DNA from: Ruoffia sp044336205
GTDB taxonomy: Bacteria > Bacillota > Bacilli > Lactobacillales > Aerococcaceae
Direction: 5' to 3'
NCBI GenBank assembly: GCA_044336205.1
Contig: CP172318.1
Coordinates: forward strand, 248,001 to 312,000
DNA length: 64,000 nucleotides
Part shown: positions 51,315-59,181 of the stretch, piece after piece
Position numbering within the stretch: the first letter of the stretch is position 1
Layout of the letters: the number at the start of each line of letters is the position of its first letter
Program-made: the position numbers and the translations under genes
The notes under the pieces: model-generated
Databases searched by the model: none
Told to the model about the DNA's origin: nothing
The model's input: the letters and a program-made list of their open reading frames with translations, nothing else

Positions 51315-51807
51315 AACGAAGACCATTCAAACGCATCTAATCTTACCGGGCGATACGAATCGTCATAATACTTTATATGGTGGAAATTTGATGCGAATGA
51401 TTGATAATGTGGCGGCGATTAGCTTTACGCGTCTAACGCGGTCGATGGGCGTAACAGCTTCGATGGATGTGTTGAACTTTATTAAGCCTTTGCCGGTATC
51501 ACATTCGGTCTGTATTGAAACGATGGTGTCCGGTGTGGGGAATAGATCGGTAGAGGTCTTCGTTAAGGTGATTGGTGAAGATTTAAAAACGGGGGATCGT
51601 TACTTAGCTGCGACTGCTTTCTTAACCTTTGTGGTCATTGATGACTTACCAGAAGGTGGATTACCGCAAATTGTAGCAGAGACGGATGAAGAGCGTTACA
51701 TTATGTCGGGTTACGAAGAACGTAAGCGTCATCGTAAAGAAAGTCGCCAACATGATGAGGAATTCCAGAAGAATATTTCGATTGATTTTCCTTGGGTGAA
51801 TCATTAA
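51292..51807 (+). CDS. Acyl-CoA thioesterase, hotdog fold (YkhA-like)
   Basis: The 171-residue enzyme hydrolyses acyl-CoA. It shows HLILPGDTNRHNTLYGGNLM (hotdog start with GG-x-L), MIDNVAAISFTRL, SMDVLNFIKPLPVSHSVCIE, GNRSVEVFVKVIGEDLKTGD and LTFVVIDDLP. GAAGGAGTGATAGCCG precedes ATG 51292. A terminator follows at 51819. Confidence 0.9.
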   Translation: MNTKKMSETKTIQTHLILPGDTNRHNTLYGGNLMRMIDNVAAISFTRLTRSMGVTASMDVLNFIKPLPVSHSVCIETMVSGVGNRSVEVFVKVIGEDLKTGDRYLAATAFLTFVVIDDLPEGGLPQIVAETDEERYIMSGYEERKRHRKESRQHDEEFQKNISIDFPWVNH

Positions 51808-51818
51808 CAAAGATAAGT

Positions 51819-51844
51819 GCCAGTATAAGTTACTGGCGTTTTTT
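51819..51844 (+). terminator. Terminator after the thioesterase gene
   Basis: GCCAGTA pairs with TACTGGC, loop TAAGT, followed by six T. Confidence 0.85.
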
Positions 51845-51944
51845 ATTTGCGGTCTTTTATAGAGAGTTGCGAATATAGCAACTAAAGGGGCATTGTGTTA
51901 GAATAAGTCGGAAAGTATATAATGGTAAGGAGGCTTAAATAATT

Positions 51945-52706
51945 ATGAAATACATTGCATTTGATTCTTCAACGAAGGCGATGACAGTGGCTTTAGCTCA
52001 AGGTAATATGGAAAGTCCGGAGCCGTTATCGATAGTGGCTTCAACGACGACATTAGGTAAACGCCAGCATGGTCAGACTTTAGCTCCTGCCATTGACACG
52101 ATATTAAAACAAGTAGACTGGACGATGGCAGAAATTGATGCGGTGATCGTAGGCGTTGGTCCTGGGTCTTATACTGGCTTACGGATTGGTGTGACCTTTG
52201 CGAAAGTTTGGGCACATTCTAAAGGACTACCCGTTTATACTGTTTCGTCTTTAGCTTTAATAGCACAAGCTGGGTCTGAAGCGTCGGATTTTATTATTCC
52301 TATTATGGATGCGCGCCGTGGAACGGCTTATGTTGGTTTGTATCGATATGAAGAGGGTCAGCTAGTGGCTTTACAAGCAGACCAACATGCGCAATTTGAT
52401 ACCTGGTTAGCTAGGTTAAAAACAACCATTGGCGTTGGTTCCGCAGTCACCCTAGTTGGAAGTGCGATTGAAGAGTTTGTTGAGAAAGCTCACAGACAGT
52501 TGAATGGGGTTAAGATTGAAGTGGTTGATGACTTTGACGCTTACCCTCTTGCTGCAGCGGCCTTTAACATTGCGCCGAAGACTTTGGTTGATGATGACGA
52601 TGTATTGGCGCCAAACTATGCCCATGAAACCTTGGCAGAGCGTGAGTGGCAAGAGAAGACGCAAGAAGTTCAACCAGAGGCAAAAGATTTGATTGATTAT
52701 AAATAA
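51945..52706 (+). CDS. tsaB: tRNA t6A synthesis protein TsaB
   Basis: TsaB is the structural partner of TsaD in forming N6-threonylcarbamoyladenosine at A37 of tRNA. The 253-residue product has YIAFDSSTKAMTVALAQ, KRQHGQTLAPAIDTIL, VGVGPGSYTGLRIGVTFAKV and IPIMDARRGTAYVGLY. GGAGG lies ahead of ATG 51945. It heads tsaB-GNAT-rimI-tsaD. Confidence 0.95.
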   Translation: MKYIAFDSSTKAMTVALAQGNMESPEPLSIVASTTTLGKRQHGQTLAPAIDTILKQVDWTMAEIDAVIVGVGPGSYTGLRIGVTFAKVWAHSKGLPVYTVSSLALIAQAGSEASDFIIPIMDARRGTAYVGLYRYEEGQLVALQADQHAQFDTWLARLKTTIGVGSAVTLVGSAIEEFVEKAHRQLNGVKIEVVDDFDAYPLAAAAFNIAPKTLVDDDDVLAPNYAHETLAEREWQEKTQEVQPEAKDLIDYK

Positions 52707-52738
52707 TTTAGAAAATAAAGCTTGAAGGAGAGTAGCAG

Positions 52739-53329
52739 GTGAACAGTTTGAGAGAAATGATTCAGCGGTTACGCAACCATCAACCTAATCATGTAGTGAT
52801 GAACCGAATTGAACCCATCATTAAAGCAGAACCGTTGTGGACACATAAGGATGAGTCTTTTACTGTCCGCCTTGCTGAGACAGAGGACTTACCAGTATTT
52901 ATAAGGTTGGAAGAGGATGCTTATTCAGGCTTCCATGCTTGGACGGATCGTGATTTTGAAAGTGATTGGAAGCAAAATCCTTATTGCGTCTATATTTTAG
53001 TGGAAGAGACTGCGTCAAAAGAAGTAGTCGGGATGATATCTGGACGCTTTCTGGCCAAAGGCTCTCACATCAGCCATCTGCTAGTTCGTGAAGCCTTCCA
53101 ACAAAGATCTCTAGGGTCAAAGTTGTTAGACTTGTGGATTCGCTTAGTAAAAAAAGAAGCAATCCCTCAAATTACTCTTGAAGTACGGGAGTCCAATGCA
53201 GTAGCTCAAAAACTGTACTTCAACAAGCAGTTTAAGCACATTGAGACGCATAAAAATTACTATTCAGATAATAAAGAATCGGCTTTTTTATTGAGAAAAG
53301 AGATGGACAATGACGCCAGTTATCTTTAA
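52739..53329 (+). CDS. GNAT acetyltransferase, RimI-like (first of pair)
   Basis: The 196-residue protein has a GNAT domain from about residue 45: TVRLAETEDLPVFIRLEEDA, SHISHLLVREAFQQRSLGSK (acetyl-CoA pyrophosphate loop) and EVRESNAVAQKLYFNKQF with HKNYYSD. The first 45 residues are an extra extension. It starts at GTG 52739 after AAGGAGAG and overlaps the next gene by 20 bp. RimI-like enzymes acetylate protein N-termini such as ribosomal S18; the division of labour with the second copy is unknown. Confidence 0.88.
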   Translation: MNSLREMIQRLRNHQPNHVVMNRIEPIIKAEPLWTHKDESFTVRLAETEDLPVFIRLEEDAYSGFHAWTDRDFESDWKQNPYCVYILVEETASKEVVGMISGRFLAKGSHISHLLVREAFQQRSLGSKLLDLWIRLVKKEAIPQITLEVRESNAVAQKLYFNKQFKHIETHKNYYSDNKESAFLLRKEMDNDASYL

Positions 53330-53762
53330 ACAAAGACCGCAAGACTTGGATGTTGGTGGATTAGCTTTGATGGAAGCTTCGTTAGAGGATTTCCACTGGG
53401 GAGTGAGGCAACTGGCTTCTGAGCTTGAGACCAATGCTTATATCCACTATTGGTTTTTAATTTTGGGTCAATCTTATGTGGCTTATGTCGCGGGGCAAGT
53501 GCTCTTTGGTGAACTGGAAATAGTCCGGGTGTATACTGATCCGGATTGTAGAGGACAAGGATACGGTGGATTGTTGCTTGATGAAGTGTTGGCAGATTCA
53601 GAAGTGGATACGGCCTTCTTAGAAGTGCGGAGTCAAAACCAAGCAGCCTTGAACTTATACCGGTCGGTAGGATTTGAATCAGTATCAACACGTAAAAATT
53701 ATTATAAGCATCCGGTTGATGATGCGATAACGATGATATGGAAGGAGGAAACAGATGAGTGA
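53310..53762 (+). CDS. rimI: Ribosomal-protein-alanine N-acetyltransferase RimI-like
   Basis: The 150-residue GNAT protein has GELEIVRVYTDPDCRGQGYG (acetyl-CoA loop R-G-Q-G-Y-G), FLEVRSQNQAALNLYRSVGF and TRKNYYKHPVDDAITMIW, the usual RimI ending. The position between tsaB and tsaD is the conserved rimI site in Firmicutes. It overlaps both neighbours. Confidence 0.9.
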   Translation: MTPVIFKQRPQDLDVGGLALMEASLEDFHWGVRQLASELETNAYIHYWFLILGQSYVAYVAGQVLFGELEIVRVYTDPDCRGQGYGGLLLDEVLADSEVDTAFLEVRSQNQAALNLYRSVGFESVSTRKNYYKHPVDDAITMIWKEETDE

Positions 53763-54771
53763 ATCATTAATATTAGCGATTGAATCAAGTTGTGACGAGA
53801 CAAGTGTAGCGGTAATTCAAGACGGAAAAGAGATTTTATCAAATGTGGTGGCCTCGCAAATTAAAAGTCATATGCGCTTTGGTGGAGTAGTGCCTGAGGT
53901 TGCGAGCCGACACCATGTGGAGCAGATTACGCAAGTGATTGATAAGGCCATGCAAGAAAGTGGCCATGAAGTGAGTGACATGGACGCGATTGCGGTAACG
54001 CAAGGGCCTGGTTTAGTTGGAGCTCTCTTAGTGGGAGTCACAGCGGCCAAAGCTTTATCGATGGTACATGACAAGCCTTTGATCGCGGTCAACCACTTAG
54101 CGGGACACATTTATGCCAGCCAATTAGTCGCACCGTTAAATTATCCGATGATGGCTTTAATTGTTAGCGGAGGTCACACAGAATTAGTCTACTTAAAATC
54201 AGAACACGACTTTGAAATTATTGGGGAAACTCAAGATGATGCGGTGGGAGAGGCTTATGACAAAGTCGGACGCATCTTGAACTTACCTTACCCAGCTGGG
54301 AAATACTTAGACGAACTCGCCGGCAAAGGAAATCCGAAAGCTTATGATGTTCCTCGCGCCATGATCCATGAGGATAATTTTGACTTCAGCTTCTCTGGAA
54401 TGAAAAGCGCGGTGATGAACTTGGTGCATAACGCCAACCAACGTGGGGAATCGATTGATGATGCAGACTTGGCAGCTTCATTCCAAGCTGCTGCGGCGGA
54501 AGTGCTCGTTGAGAAAACCTCAAGAGCTTTAGCAGCACACCCTGAAGTAGAGCAATTCGTTCTCGCAGGTGGGGTGGCGGCTAACAGTGGGTTGAGAGAG
54601 GCACTGGGACACCGCTTAGCCCAAGACTTCCCACAAGTTGAATTAATTATCCCGCCATTAAAACTCTGCGGTGACAACGCCGCTATGATCGGGGCAAGTG
54701 CCCACCACTTATATCAAAGTGGGGAGTACAGTGAATTAGACATCAACGCTTTACCAGGCTTGATGTTGTAG
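53755..54771 (+). CDS. tsaD: tRNA t6A transferase TsaD
   Basis: TsaD transfers the threonylcarbamoyl group to tRNA. The 338-residue product has LAIESSCDETSVAVIQDG, GGVVPEVASRHHVEQI (metal-binding His pair), VAVNHLAGHIYAS with TQGPGLVGALLVG before it, LIVSGGHTELVYL, FSFSGMKSAVMN and LAGGVAANSGLRE, with a final CGDNAAMIG. It is complete and canonical. A terminator follows at 54780. Confidence 0.97.
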   Translation: MSESLILAIESSCDETSVAVIQDGKEILSNVVASQIKSHMRFGGVVPEVASRHHVEQITQVIDKAMQESGHEVSDMDAIAVTQGPGLVGALLVGVTAAKALSMVHDKPLIAVNHLAGHIYASQLVAPLNYPMMALIVSGGHTELVYLKSEHDFEIIGETQDDAVGEAYDKVGRILNLPYPAGKYLDELAGKGNPKAYDVPRAMIHEDNFDFSFSGMKSAVMNLVHNANQRGESIDDADLAASFQAAAAEVLVEKTSRALAAHPEVEQFVLAGGVAANSGLREALGHRLAQDFPQVELIIPPLKLCGDNAAMIGASAHHLYQSGEYSELDINALPGLML

Positions 54772-54779
54772 GAGTAGTG

Positions 54780-54811
54780 AAACAGCCTTGTCTACGGACA
54801 AGGCTGTTTGT
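54780..54811 (+). terminator. Terminator after tsaD
   Basis: AACAGCCTTGTC pairs perfectly with GACAAGGCTGTT across TACG. A GT-rich stretch of about 45 bp follows and leads into array B2. Confidence 0.85.
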
Positions 54812-54855
54812 GTTTGTGTGTGCGTGTGGGTGTGCGGGTGTGTGCGTGTGTGGGT

Positions 54856-55443
54856 GTGCGCCAAGTTGCTGGTTCAGATTGCGTAGTTGGTAGTTAGTTG
54901 CGCCAAGTTTGCGGTTCGGATTGCGTGGTTGGTAGGTTGGTGCGCCAAGTTTGTGGTTCGGATTGCGTAGTTGGTAGGTTGGTGCGCCAAGTTTGTGGTT
55001 CAGATTGCGTAGTTGGTAGTTAGTTGCGCCAAGTTTGCGGTTCAGATTGCGTTGTTGGTAGGTTGGTGCGCCAAGTTTGTGGTACGGATTGCGTGGTAGG
55101 AGAGTCGGTGCGTCAAGTTTGCGGTTCAGATTGCGTAGTTAGTAGTTTGGTGCGCTAAGTTTGCGGTTCAGATTGCGTGGTTGGTAGGTAGTTGCGCCAA
55201 GTTTGCGGTTCAGATTGCGTGGTTAGTAGGTAGTTGCGCCAAGTTTGTGGTACGGATTGCGTGGTTGGTAGGTAGTTGCGCCAAGTTGCTGGTACGGATT
55301 GCGTGGTAGGAGAGTCGGTGCGCCAAGTTTGTGGTTCAGATTGCGTAGTTAGTAGGTTGGTGTGCCAAGTTGCTGGTTCGGATTGCGTGGTTAGTGTGTT
55401 AGTACGTCAGCTCCCTCACCTCAGCTGCCTCCCTAAGAGCCAA
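54856..55443. repeat. Repeat array B2: 14 phased units of 42 bp
   Basis: Units start at 54856, 54898, 54940 through 55402, all 42 bp apart. A typical unit is GTGCGCCAAGTTTGTGGTTC, GGATTGCGTAGTTGGTAGGT, TG. It belongs to the same family as B1, but with GGATTGCG where B1 often has AGATGGCG or GGATAGCG. No nuclease-like gene lies beside either B array. The final units fade into CAGCTCCCTCACC-type sequence. Confidence 0.93.
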
Positions 55444-55520
55444 CCCACATCCCCATCCGACGTCACCTCTTTCCCCGCACACTGTGTAATAACAAGTCTC
55501 TACAATTCAAATCAAAAGGT

Positions 55521-55689
55521 AGCTTGGTGCCCTGCACCAAGCTCAACCCTTCGAAGAAGTAAGGAAGATTCGCTCGCAGGAGCGAATCAAACGTCTTTTG
55601 ATCTAAGCAGTGTTGTGACAAGCCAGGGCGATTTACAAGAAAGACCAACTATCCTGGTAGCACAAATAGCGAGCAACAAAGTTGCTCGC
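55521..55689. repeat. Cluster of three perfect short palindromes
   Basis: AGCTTGGTGC/GCACCAAGCT (55521-55543), GATTCGCTC/GAGCGAATC (55567-55588) and GCGAGCAAC/GTTGCTCGC (55669-55689), with loops of 3-4 nt. The last lies just past the end of ydiF on the minus strand and may help end its message, although there is no T-run. Confidence 0.6.
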
Positions 55690-55708
55690 AGGGTTTGATT
55701 AATTCAAT

Positions 55709-57691
55709 TTAAATCTCAATTTCTGGGTTGGTTTCCATGAAGGATTCTAACTCAATGCTGGCTTCTTCCCATCTTTCTAAGGCGTCGGATTGGAGTTGGC
55801 GAGCTTCGTTGAGTTCCTCGTTTAAGTCGACGAGCTTTGCTTGGTCATTGATTTGAGCAGCTTCTAACATGTCGGCTTCTAGTTTTTCAATGCGTTGGTC
55901 CATTTTACCGGACTTGGCTTCTAGGGCGTCAACTTCAGTTTGTAATTTTCGAAGTTCTTTTTTCAATGCTTTGGATTCTTCATAGGTAAACTGAGCACCT
56001 GACGCTAAGGGTTCAGCATTGCCGACCGTTTTAGTTTGCGTCGTTGCCCCATCTTCCCTCAGATTTTGAATTTCCTCCATCTCGCGTTTCTTCTCGATAT
56101 AATAGTCGTAATCACCCAAGTACATAGTCGAGCCGGTCGGTGAAATCTCGAGAATGGCGGTGGCTAGACGGTTGATAAAGTAACGGTCGTGTGAGACGAA
56201 GAGTAGGGTGCCGTCGTAATTAATTAAGGCTTCTTCCAAGACTTCTTTACTATCAATATCCAAGTGGTTAGTTGGCTCGTCGAGTAAGAGAGTATTGTCA
56301 TGGTTAGTGGCGAGTAAAGCTAGACTTAATCGCGCTTTTTCACCACCACTTAACATCGACACACTCTTTTCAACAGCTTCACCAGTGAACAAGAAGCTTC
56401 CTAGGATCGAACGGACAATCCATTCATCCGTTGTGTCGTGGGCTTGCCATAAAGTTTCTAGCACCGTCTTCTTACCATCTAATTGGTTGACGTTTTGGTC
56501 GTAGTAACCCACTTGAACATTGGTTCCGTAGGAAACATCGCCTTCTAAAGCAGGGATACGCCCTAGGATCGTCTTTAGGAAAGTTGTCTTTCCAACTCCG
56601 TTTGGCCCGACAATCGCAATCGCATCTTGGCGGCGCAAGTCCATGTTCAAGTCAGTCGCAATAACTTCGTCGTAACCAACCGTGAGATGACTCGCTTCAA
56701 TGACGCGGTCGCCACTGTCTTTATTGGCGCTGAATTCAATGCGAGGTGCTTTGGCATCTTGTTTGGGCTTTTCGATTCGATCCATTTTCTCTAATTTCTT
56801 ACGGCGACTTTGAGCGCGCTTAGTCGTTGAAGCACGGGCTAAGTTGCGTGCAACGAAGTCTTCGATTTTTTCGATTTCAACTTGTTGTTTCCTATATTCG
56901 CGCCATTCTTGTTCAAGGCGTAAGGTTTTCTCCTGTAAGTAGAAATCATAATTCCCTTTGTAAGTGTGCAAGGTGTTGTTACGAAGTTCGATCACTTGGT
57001 TAGCCACTTTATTCAAGAAGTAGCGGTCGTGTGAGACGATGAGCAACGCTCCGCGGTAACCACGCAAGTAGCCTTCTAACCAATTCAGAGTCTCCATATC
57101 TAAGTGGTTGGTCGGCTCGTCTAAGATTAACAAGTCATAAGACATCAACAAGATTCGAGCTAGAGCTAGACGTGTTTTCTGGCCTCCAGAAAGGGATTGG
57201 ACCGGCTGATCATAATCTTCCTCGTAGAAGCGGAAGCCGTGAAGGACGGTTCGGATCTCAGATTCCACACCGTATGCATTAACTTCTGAGAGTTGGTGTT
57301 GGATGGAATCGTATGTGGCTAAAGCTTCTTGATATTTTTTAGACTCCCAATCTTCCGATAATTCAGCTACTTTATGAGCTGCTTCCTCTGCCCGGTCGCG
57401 CAAGGCTAAAGTATCTTCGAAAACATGCAACATCTCTTCCCAGATTGTTCGGTCGGAATCAATAGCAACATGTTGTTCCAAGTAACCGATTCTTAATCCT
57501 TTTCCTTTAGTGATTTCCCCTTCAGAAATGGGTTCGTTTCCAATAATTTGATTAATTAATGTCGACTTTCCTGCACCATTTCGTCCAACAAGTGCAATTC
57601 GGTCATTGGTTTGTATATTAAAAGAAACGTGGTCGTAGAGCGTCACATCAGCGAAACGCCGCGCCACGTCATTGGCTTGTAGTAGAATCAT
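55709..57691 (-). CDS. ydiF: ABC-F family ATPase, YdiF-like
   Basis: The 660-residue soluble protein has two ABC domains: Walker A GRNGAGKST and GPNGVGKTT, signatures LSGGQKTRLALA and LSGGEKARLSLA, Walker B LLILDEPTNHLD and LLLDEPTNHLD. A basic ABC-F linker with ARASTTKRAQSRRKKLEKM lies between, and a coiled-coil C-terminus (ELRKLQTEVDALEAK onward) follows. ABC-F proteins act on the ribosome. The position between tsaD and rex matches B. subtilis ydiF, though here it is inverted relative to both. No membrane segment is present. Confidence 0.93.
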   Translation of the reverse strand: MILLQANDVARRFADVTLYDHVSFNIQTNDRIALVGRNGAGKSTLINQIIGNEPISEGEITKGKGLRIGYLEQHVAIDSDRTIWEEMLHVFEDTLALRDRAEEAAHKVAELSEDWESKKYQEALATYDSIQHQLSEVNAYGVESEIRTVLHGFRFYEEDYDQPVQSLSGGQKTRLALARILLMSYDLLILDEPTNHLDMETLNWLEGYLRGYRGALLIVSHDRYFLNKVANQVIELRNNTLHTYKGNYDFYLQEKTLRLEQEWREYRKQQVEIEKIEDFVARNLARASTTKRAQSRRKKLEKMDRIEKPKQDAKAPRIEFSANKDSGDRVIEASHLTVGYDEVIATDLNMDLRRQDAIAIVGPNGVGKTTFLKTILGRIPALEGDVSYGTNVQVGYYDQNVNQLDGKKTVLETLWQAHDTTDEWIVRSILGSFLFTGEAVEKSVSMLSGGEKARLSLALLATNHDNTLLLDEPTNHLDIDSKEVLEEALINYDGTLLFVSHDRYFINRLATAILEISPTGSTMYLGDYDYYIEKKREMEEIQNLREDGATTQTKTVGNAEPLASGAQFTYEESKALKKELRKLQTEVDALEAKSGKMDQRIEKLEADMLEAAQINDQAKLVDLNEELNEARQLQSDALERWEEASIELESFMETNPEIEI

Positions 57692-57944
57692 TCTGATACC
57701 TCCATCTGGTAAACTCTTCTATATTATAGCCCACCACTAAAGTAAGGACAAATGAATTTATGAATGAACAATTATTTAAAAATTTATCCATTATTTGTGA
57801 TGTATATCATTTTAATCATAAAATGATATAGAAATGGGATTTCACAAAGAAAAAGCTTTATTATTATTCTAATATGTATTAGACTAGTAACAACATTTGA
57901 AATTTGATAGAATTCACAATGTTCTTCAATATTTAAGGTTTATT

Positions 57945-57974
57945 TTGGTAAACATTGTGAAATGATGATATAAT
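57945..57974 (+). promoter_or_regulatory. Promoter of rex with a Rex-like half-site in the spacer
   Basis: TTGGTA and TATAAT are 18 bp apart, and the spacer contains CATTGTGAAATG. A reverse-oriented match, ATTCACAATG, lies 40 bp upstream near 57911. Known Rex operators in Firmicutes are of the form TTGTGAA...TTCACAA, so autoregulation is plausible. The remaining 320 bp between ydiF and rex hold no gene. Confidence 0.5.
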
Positions 57975-58013
57975 AAATGTGAATTAAATTAGACAATAAA
58001 GAAGGAGACCATT

Positions 58014-58673
58014 ATGTCCAAAGAAATACCAAGAGCCACAGCGCTCAGGTTACCTATCTACCATAGATACTTAAGATTCTTGCAACATGCAGGGAAGAAA
58101 AGAATATCATCGACAGAATTAAGTGAAGCTGTTAAAGTTGACAGTGCTACCATTCGTCGTGATTTCTCATATTTTGGTGCATTGGGTAAACGTGGGTACG
58201 GCTATGATGTGGATAATTTGTTAGACTTTTTCTCACGTATTTTGAATCAAGACCGCTTAACGTCGGTTGGTTTAATTGGAGTAGGGAACTTAGGGAATGC
58301 ACTAATTAACTACAACTTCCGTAAGAGCAGTAATATCCGAATTGGAGCAGCATTCGACGTGAATCCAGACCTAGTCGGTACGATCCACCACGGTGTTCCG
58401 GTGTATTCATTAGATGAATTAGAAGAACAAGTAGAACAACAACAATTAGAGATTGTGATCCTCGCTGTCCCTCAAGAAGTGGCGGGAGAGATTGTTGACC
58501 GTGCTATCGCCGCAGGAATCAAAGGAATCATGAACTTTACTCCAATCCGCTTCGAAGTACCAAAAAACGTTCGCGTGCAAAACGTTGATCTAACCAATGA
58601 ACTACAGACCTTAATATACTTCATTGACAGCAATATGGACGACGCAGAAGATTTCTCGGATTTTGAGAAATAA
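58014..58673 (+). CDS. rex: Redox-sensing transcriptional repressor Rex
   Basis: Rex binds NADH/NAD+ and represses fermentation and reductase genes when NAD+ is high. The 219-residue protein has an N-terminal winged helix (RLPIYHRYLRFLQHAGKKRI, VDSATIRRDFSYFGALGKRG with YGYDV) and a Rossmann domain (VGLIGVGNLGNALINY, AAFDVNPDLVG, ILAVPQEVAGEIVDRAIAAG) with the C-terminal swapped helix. AAGGAGACC precedes ATG 58014. Confidence 0.96.
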   Translation: MSKEIPRATALRLPIYHRYLRFLQHAGKKRISSTELSEAVKVDSATIRRDFSYFGALGKRGYGYDVDNLLDFFSRILNQDRLTSVGLIGVGNLGNALINYNFRKSSNIRIGAAFDVNPDLVGTIHHGVPVYSLDELEEQVEQQQLEIVILAVPQEVAGEIVDRAIAAGIKGIMNFTPIRFEVPKNVRVQNVDLTNELQTLIYFIDSNMDDAEDFSDFEK

Positions 58674-58687
58674 TATATATATAAAGT

Positions 58688-58735
58688 AGAAAGACTATCA
58701 AATAGCCCTGGTGGGTTGATTTGATAGTCTTTTTG
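58688..58735 (+). terminator. Terminator after rex
   Basis: AAAGACTATCAAAT pairs with ATTTGATAGTCTTT across a GC-containing loop and is followed by TT. Confidence 0.85.
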
Positions 58736-58787
58736 TCTTGCTTAACTACGCTAGTCAATATTATTTACAATTATTTATTCTTAATAC

Positions 58788-58816
58788 TTGCTTTTTTGAC
58801 CAATTTAGACTATTAT
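58788..58816 (+). promoter_or_regulatory. Promoter of groES-groEL
   Basis: TTGCTT and TATTAT have 17-bp spacing; the start would fall just ahead of the CIRCE operator. Confidence 0.6.
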
Positions 58817-58830
58817 AGATTCATAATGAT

Positions 58831-58857
58831 TTAGCACTCAAATTAACTGAGTGCTAA
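58831..58857 (+). promoter_or_regulatory. CIRCE operator (HrcA site)
   Basis: TTAGCACTC, nine bases, GAGTGCTAA is a perfect match to the CIRCE consensus. It predicts HrcA repression of groES-groEL and release on heat or protein stress. Confidence 0.97.
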
Positions 58858-58889
58858 AGGAGAAATATTATTAATTTGGAGGGTATAAC

Positions 58890-59156
58890 ATGATTAAGCC
58901 TTTAGGAAAACGTGTAGTAATTAAAGTTGCGGAAGTAGAAAACACAACTGCTTCTGGATTTGTATTAACCAGCTCTACTCAAGAAAAAGAACAATTCGGT
59001 GAGATTGTACAAATTGGTCCTGACGTAGAAGAAAAAGACGGCGTAAAAGTCGGCGATACAGTATTCTTCAAGAATTATTCAGGTACAGAAGTGGAGCATG
59101 AAGGCGAAGCTTACTTAATTATTGAACATAAAGATTTATTAGCAGTTTTAGACTAA
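58890..59156 (+). CDS. groES: Co-chaperonin GroES
   Basis: The 88-residue co-chaperonin caps GroEL. It has IKPLGKRVVIKVAEVENTTA, a shortened mobile loop (SGFVLTSSTQEKEQFGEI), VGDTVFFKNYSGTEV and LIIEHKDLLAVL. It is slightly short, as in some lactic acid bacteria. GGAGG precedes ATG 58890; groEL follows 25 bp after the stop. Confidence 0.96.
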   Translation: MIKPLGKRVVIKVAEVENTTASGFVLTSSTQEKEQFGEIVQIGPDVEEKDGVKVGDTVFFKNYSGTEVEHEGEAYLIIEHKDLLAVLD

Positions 59157-59181
59157 TTTTATAGAAGGAGCGTAATTATAT

